A program made the translations under genes and the position numbers. From Sphaerosporella brunnea (taxonomy: Eukaryota; Ascomycota; Pezizomycetes; Pezizales; Pyronemataceae), in assembly GCA_008704415.1 (NCBI GenBank), contig VXIS01000048.1:124001-188000 (forward strand): a stretch of DNA of 64,000 nucleotides. The letters run 5' to 3'. The notes under the pieces are model-generated. The model was not told the origin of the DNA. It saw only the letters and a program-made list of their open reading frames with translations, and made no database searches. Shown here piece after piece: positions 58,655 to 64,000 of the stretch. Positions within the stretch are counted from its first letter, which is position 1; every line of letters begins with the position of its first letter.

Positions 58655-59509
58655 GGTGATTTATCGGGCATAATATGAGGGTGCAGCTGCGGGATTCGGT
58701 CAGTGTCGGGGGATTTCGTGCAGTTTGCCGCGCGGAGATAGGTAAAAATGCTGCGAGACGCCGCTGGCGACGGAGCCGGACGCGCTAAAGCGAGGAAGCG
58801 GCGATGAGGTCTAGAAGCTTCAGGGGATCGACAGCGTCTGTCTGCGAATTGTCTCTAGACTTGTCTACAGCTGCGGGCGGGGGGGGGCCTGGGTAGATCC
58901 AGAAGCAGAAGCAAGGCACTCTCTCTCCGCTCTCCGGCCGCCGTAGGAAAAACCGAATAGTAATCGATTAGGGGGCGCACAGTGAGGGAATCACGACTCT
59001 CGAGACAAATGACCAGTGATTCGCAATGGGGGGTTTCGAAGCTGGAGCGGCCAGCTCGGTAGAATTTCGGGGGGTTTTGTCATTGGGGGCGCAGAGGCGA
59101 GCTATTCCCAGAATTGGGCGCAGAGGCGAGCGGTTCGCGGAGGACTCTGGGGGCAGTGTAACGCGAGCGAGAACTTGTGATTCGGCCGGACTCGCGACGT
59201 CACTCGGCTCATTTCCTCTTCGGGATTTGCCCCAAAAGCGCCGTGTTTTCGAGCTCCAAGAACTCGGAAGCCCCGGAATGAGCCTCGAAATCGTCACTAT
59301 TGCAATATTGTACGCTAAATCCGCTGTTCGCAGCATTCCTACCCCCACACCAACATGCAGCAAACCTTCACTAACCATGGGTGCCAGCGATGCATGCTGA
59401 CAACAGCATCGACTACGGCAGCTTGCAGGTGGTTGGACAAACCAAAAGTGGTTCGACTGAATTCCTATCTATCAACTTCAAGTACTTATAATTGCGACGG
59501 CCCGCCTTC
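58655..59509. promoter_or_regulatory. Divergent promoter between the regulator and the ABCG gene
   Basis: This 855-bp region separates the start codons of the two divergent genes. A GGGGGGG run is near 58878. GCAGAGGCGAGC occurs twice about 30 bp apart (near 59091 and 59120) within a GGGCGCAGAGGCGAG direct repeat. It was not matched to a known binding site. Confidence 0.45.
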
Positions 59510-61566
59510 ATGAGGGACACCCGACCGCCAGCCTCCGCAACTGCCGAAATGTCTGCCACGCCCTCCAACTCCGTTGATCTCGAAGCCAATCCCGCTGCAG
59601 CAAATTCTATCGCCGAATTTCAATGGCGAGGCATCACGGTCACAGTCAAAGACATGAAAACGAAGAAGCCCATCAATATCCTCGAGGGCGTGACTGGAAG
59701 TGCTCGGCCAGGTAGCAAACTCGGCATTACAGTGGCATTGGTGTGCTTTTGTTGACAAGACGGATAGGCGAAATGGTTGCTCTAATGGGCCCCAGCGGAT
59801 CAGGAAAAACAACTCTTCTCAATGCTCTGGCCCGCCGGCCGGCCGCTGCCTCCGCCCAAGTCTCCGGCGATTTGCTGATTGACGGCCGAGAATTCGATTC
59901 GAAATTCTTGAAGAGTATCAGCACATATGTTGAGCAAGAGGATGCTCTGATCGGTATGTCGACACCGTGCTATCATTTTGGACCAGCTTTGTCTCACAGC
60001 AAGTAGGGTCTTTGACCGTCAGAGAGACCATTGAATTCGCGGCCCGACTTTCACCTGCCTCTACAGGCACTGGACGTGCTGCTAGAGTTAGCGAATTGAT
60101 CCGGGCCTTTGGTTTAGAGAAGCAGGAGCATGCGATTGTCGGGACGCCGGTCCAGAAAGGAATATCTGGTGGTCAAAAGCGGCGAGTAAGCGTAGCCAGC
60201 CAACTCATTACGCGCCCAAAAATTCTATTCCTGGATGAGCCGGTAAATACAAATGACCAACCTTCATTCGGTATTGTAGCACGACTGATGAGACATTCAG
60301 ACCAGCGGCCTCGATTCCACTGCGGCTTACGAAGTCATGTCCTGCATTCGCAACGTGGCAATGGCCGAAAACATCCTAGTTGTCTGCAGCATCCATCAGC
60401 CGTCTACTGCTACATTCGGCCTCTTCTCTCACTTGGTTCTGATGTCAGGAGGGAAACTCGTTTACTCCGGCGTCAGATCAGAAGCGGTGCAATATTTTGC
60501 TAACCAAGGCGTGCCTGTTCCCGACTTGACGAACCCTGCAGAACACTTCCTGGATGTCTGCAACACCGACTTCAACAACACTGACGCGGGGGTGGAAAGG
60601 CTGGAGCGTCTAGTCTCCGCCTGGAACTCTGAGCCATTGAGTACAAAAGAACCCAAATCGGAGGCCACAAGGCTCACGTCGACAGACTCGTCCCACCGCA
60701 GCTCTCTTCGAAAAACGCTGGTTCTTCTGCACAGGCTGTGGCTTAAGTCGTATCGCGATGTACTGGCATACTGGCTCAGAGTTGCGATGTATCTGGGATT
60801 GGCTTTCATGATGGGGACCGTCTGGCTGCGCCTCGATTCTTCTCAGAAAAACATCCAGCCATTCATCAACGCGATTTTCTTTTCAGGCGCATTCATGTCA
60901 TTCATGGCCGTCGCTTACATTCCCGCTTTCCTTGAGGATTACTCGTCTTTCCAGAAAGAGCGTCACAACGGACTCTACGGACCTACCTCCTTCCTACTCT
61001 CCAATTTCCTTATCGGTATTCCGTTTATTTTCCTGAACACACTTTTGTTCTCCATCATAACGGTTTTCCTTGTCAACTTCCGCCATGATGCGACCAGCTT
61101 CTGGAAGTACGTCATGTGGCTATTCCTGGATCTCCTCGCAGCAGAATCACTGGTCGTTCTTATATCCTGCATCTTCCCGATCTTTGTGGCCTCCCTCGCT
61201 ATCACCGCCTTCGCCAACGGACTGTGGATGAGCGTTGGAGGATTCTTGGTGCCGCAGAGTGTCCTCAACGTCTTCTGGTACTACACTTTCTACTGGATAG
61301 ATTATCAGCGATATGTCTTCCAGGGAATGATGTTCAACGAGTTCGAACACAGAGAGTACAAGTGCCCTCGCTCAGCCACCGGTGAAGGGTATCAATGCAT
61401 GTATGCTAGCCCACTGCAGGACGAGGGCAGGATTGCGGGTTCGGGTGTCTTGACGGCTATGGGGTACGGAAGGAAGAGGGAGGGAATGTGGATCGGTATT
61501 CTCATTGCCATAATTGCGGGTTTGAGGTTGCTGGCATGGGTCACCCTGAAGTTGAAAAAGCACTGA
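59510..61566 (+). CDS. ABCG (White-type) half-size ABC transporter
   Basis: Exons 59510-59711, 59768-59953, 60007-60242 and 60301-61566 encode 629 residues. Three introns of 53-58 bp have phases 1, 1 and 0. One ATP-binding domain has Walker A GPSGSGKTT (about residues 75-83), signature GISGGQKRRVS (about 182), Walker B ILFLDEP and the D-loop SGLDS, which is split by intron 3. The H-loop is SIHQPS. The membrane domain comes after the ATPase domain, as in ABCG half transporters, from about residue 320: several hydrophobic spans (LRVAMYLGLAFMMGTVWL, PFINAIFFSGAFMSFMAV and others). It likely works as a dimer in the plasma or organelle membrane for lipid or toxin export; the substrate is unknown. 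Met1 or Met14 (59549) could be the start. Confidence 0.93.
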
Positions 61567-62202
61567 GCTATGAGCTAGATATAGGCTCATATCTGGTTAG
61601 AGGGACAGAGTTTGGCTTCTGAGGAAGGCTTTGCATTTTCAGGGCTTATAAAGGTTTAATTTTGCTTTGTTAACTGAGGCCACCTCTGTAACTGTAGGCA
61701 ATTACTCACAATCTCTACTCTGTTCTATGTATATAATAGAAGCTTCTCCATGCATATGATAAACTCGAAGCGAAGCACCAACAGAATCCACAGATTCTCA
61801 CTCGAGTCACACCTTGGGACAAAGTCCCGCCTGAATTATTTTCGGAAATCCCGAGTATCTCTGTTTTTTTGAACCAAGATCTTTTGGGCACCGATCTGAA
61901 AGAACCTGCAGCCTGATCTACTGTATTAATTCTATCTTAAACACCGTGGGCCGGGGAGGCAAGGTTGTGCACATCGACTGTAAATTGCGGTAAGAAGAGC
62001 ACTGCCCTCAGGCTCGCTCTCGCAGGTTTTAATAGCTTGGCATCAGCCCACGTGCTTAAGATAGAGTTCACTCACATAATACGGTAAATTTAGACCAGGC
62101 CCCACGTGCACACGGAACTAACCGATTTTCACTTTGTTTGCCCCACCATCATTACCCACGCCCGTCGACACGGACACACCGAACCGAGCGCACATCATCA
62201 CG
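61567..62202. other. Intergenic, holds a MITE
   Basis: 3' flank of the ABCG gene and promoter of RIO1. The MITE at 61921-62084 lies 119 bp before the RIO1 start codon. Confidence 0.5.
61921..62084. mobile_element. 164-bp TA-flanked MITE, relative of the 10820 element
   Basis: The left end CTGTATTAATTCTATCTTAA and the right end (reverse complement) CCGTATTATGTGAGTGAACTCTATCTTAAG share the terminal CYGTATTA and inner CTATCTTAA of the element at 10820. The right arm has an 8-base insertion. TA borders both ends (61919-61920 and 62085-62086). CACCGTGGGC and its counterpart GCCCACGTG extend the arms. Confidence 0.75.
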
Positions 62203-63871
62203 ATGACTTCCGCCGTGCCCGCAATCGCGCCCGCACAGCCGGGATACACATATGATGCCTCCAAAGGCTACGTCGACCCCAGCGCTGAGTATCGAGACCC
62301 GGCGGAACACTCCGACGAAAACGAAGACGACGATGTCGATGATTTGTTTGATGACGAAGACGGAGACAACGACATCTTTGCGGACCACGACGATGGCCTC
62401 GTCGCTGCAGGTGGTGGCGGCGACCTGACGAAGCGGTACAACCGGCAGAGGGAGGCCGCGGCGGGAATCAACAAGGGCGTCAATGCGGCTGTACAAAAGC
62501 AGGCGCGGGTGACGGATCACATCACGAAGCTGTCGCAGTTCGCGGGGAGGATAAAGTTGGATGATCTTGGTCCTGCTGGAACCGGAGGTGGCCAGGCGAA
62601 GAGTACCGACAAGAGTGATCGCGCAACGTCGGAGCAGGTGTTGGATCCAAGGACGAGAATGATCCTGCTCCAGCTTATCAACAGGGGGCATATCAACACG
62701 ATCAACGGTGTCATTTCTACGGGTAAGGAGGCGAACGTTTACCACGCTCTCGCGGAAGAAAGTGGAAAACACATCGCGATTAAGGTCTACAAGACGGCGA
62801 TTTTGGTTTTCAAGGACCGCGACCGATACGTCACGGGAGAGCACCGGTTTAGACACGGATATTCGAAGAGTAACCACCGATCCATGGTGAAACTCTGGGC
62901 GGAGAAGGAGCTACGAAACCTGAAGCGTCTCCATGTTGCCGGCCTTCCCTGCCCCGAGCCATTGCACCTTCGCCTCCACGTCTTGGTCATGGAATTTCTG
63001 GGAGACAAAAAGGGCTGGCCCGCCCCTCGTCTCCGAGACGCCGGTATCCAAGGTGAGGAGGAGTGGGATCGCTGCTACCTCGAGATGGTAAGCATCATGT
63101 GGCGCATGTACCAAGTTTGCAAGCTGGTGCACGCAGATTTGAGTGAGTACAACGTTCTCTACCACCGCGGACATCTGTGGGTCATCGACGTCTCCCAGTC
63201 TGTGGAGTTGGATCACCCCCGTACCTTCGAATTCCTCCGCATGGATATCAAGAATATCACCGACTTTTTCCGCCGCAATGGCGTAGAACCAGTGGGAATG
63301 CGAAGGCTGTTCGAGTTCATCACCGAAACCCCGATCGACGAGGAGATGGCAAAGGACCCTGAGGCTGTTTTGGACGCCCTGAGGGCCCTGCCTAGAGGTG
63401 GAGACACAGAGGAGGAGGAAGAGGTCTTCCGCCAAACGTACATTCCCAGAACACTAGAGGAAGTTTATGATTATGAACGCGATGCAGAGATTGTCGAGCG
63501 AGGTGAGGGTCGGGGGCTGGTCTACAACCAGCTTCTGGCGCCAAAATTGGCCGCAAAGGCGGATGAGAGTGAAGAGGAGAGCGAAGAGGAGGAAGTCGAT
63601 CTCAGCGACGAAGAAGGCGAGGAAGAGGAGGAAGAGGAGAGTGAAGAGGCTAGGGAGAAGAGGTTCCAAAAGACACCCCGAGGCAAGAAGCACGAAGACA
63701 AGGAAGCCAAGAAGGTGAGTTCGATCTCCAGCGCCGCGCAACATCGCTAACGCCGGTAATTAGGAACACAAAAAGAAAGTGAAAGAGGAGAAGAAAGAGG
63801 CACGCAAGACGAAGATGCCCAAACATATGAAGAAACGTCTGATATCATCTGGAAAGGGAAAGTCCAAGTAG
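62203..63871 (+). CDS. RIO1: RIO1 serine/threonine protein kinase
   Basis: Exons 62203-63714 and 63764-63871 encode 539 residues. The 49-bp intron is phase 0 near the 3' end. An acidic N-terminus precedes the RIO domain: a nucleotide loop, STGKEANVYHA (about 171), IAIKVYKTAILVFKDRDRYV, a catalytic loop, LVHADLSEYNVLYH (about residue 309), and WVIDVSQSVELDHP, whose Asp binds metal. The C-terminus is very acidic (Glu/Ser-rich), then ends in a Lys-rich tail. RIO1 helps mature the 20S pre-rRNA in cytoplasmic pre-40S particles and recycles late assembly factors. The ATG at 62203 is the first in-frame Met. Length fits fungal Rio1. Confidence 0.95.
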
Positions 63872-64000
63872 AGGGTAACAAGGAACATGGAATAGGGATC
63901 CACTCTGCACGTGCGGCGTTGAGGAGTTGCTTTTCTTTTCTTTCACTTGGCGGGATGGGACAAAAGTTTGATTTATTTTTATTCATTTTTTTCCTCGTTG
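63872..64000. other. 3' flank of RIO1
   Basis: T-rich end of the window; no further feature. Confidence 0.3.

Noticed and set aside
1..64000. tRNA, rRNA, CRISPR arrays
   Set aside because: No tRNA T-arm/box B signature in a foldable context, no rRNA-like text and no regularly spaced short repeats were found.

Overview
The window looks like nuclear DNA of a filamentous ascomycete (Pezizomycotina). Most genes carry one to three short introns (48-62 bp) with GT/AG borders and CTAAC/CTGAC-type branch points, coding exons are long, and the proteins belong to fungal families (Atg2, an FG-type Nup85, an RTA1 exporter, a Zn2Cys6 regulator, an ADGF-type adenosine deaminase). The genus cannot be told from the sequence. 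All exon joins below were built by hand from splice signals and frame agreement.

Layout. 0.5-4.9 kb: a large MFS-like membrane protein with a very long disordered N-terminus. 5.0-5.6 kb: a small two-exon protein. 6.9-8.5 kb: two weak minus-strand small genes. 8.5-10.9 kb: gene-free DNA packed with inverted repeats and MITE-like elements. 11.1-13.1 kb: a concentrative nucleoside transporter (minus). 16.4-18.2 kb: an adenosine deaminase of the ADGF type. 18.8-19.3 kb: a peroxisomal SCP2 protein. 19.5-20.4 kb: more short elements. 21.2-23.1 kb: a membrane-anchored FAD oxidoreductase (minus). 23.1-27.6 kb: a transposon graveyard with a hAT-type non-autonomous element, a hAT transposase relic and another inverted-repeat element. 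27.7-28.7 kb: a Nit2/Nit3-type omega-amidase. 28.8-30.0 kb: a secreted bacterial-type substrate-binding protein (minus). 31.6-32.7 kb: a damaged Thr-rich secreted protein gene. 34.2-34.5 kb: a second hAT-type element. 35.7-37.0 kb: an RTA1 protein (minus). 37-43 kb: mostly empty, with one 66-codon gene candidate. 43.0-49.5 kb: Atg2 (minus), divergent from Nup85 (51.3-54.2 kb). 55.5-56.5 kb: an ornithine cyclodeaminase-family enzyme. 57.3-58.7 kb: a Zn2Cys6 regulator (minus), divergent from an ABCG half transporter (59.5-61.6 kb). 62.2-63.9 kb: the RIO1 kinase.

How the genes relate. Atg2, Nup85 and RIO1 are housekeeping genes. The nucleoside transporter and the adenosine deaminase, 3.4 kb apart, could both serve purine salvage. 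The enzyme, regulator and exporter at 55-62 kb have the composition of a very small co-regulated metabolic or export module, but co-regulation is inference. The most distinctive new signals are a family of TA-flanked elements whose ends read CCGTAT (four copies, 94 to 802 bp), a hAT-type family with 8-bp target duplications beside a transposase relic, and the secreted solute-binding protein. I found no tRNA, rRNA or CRISPR array.
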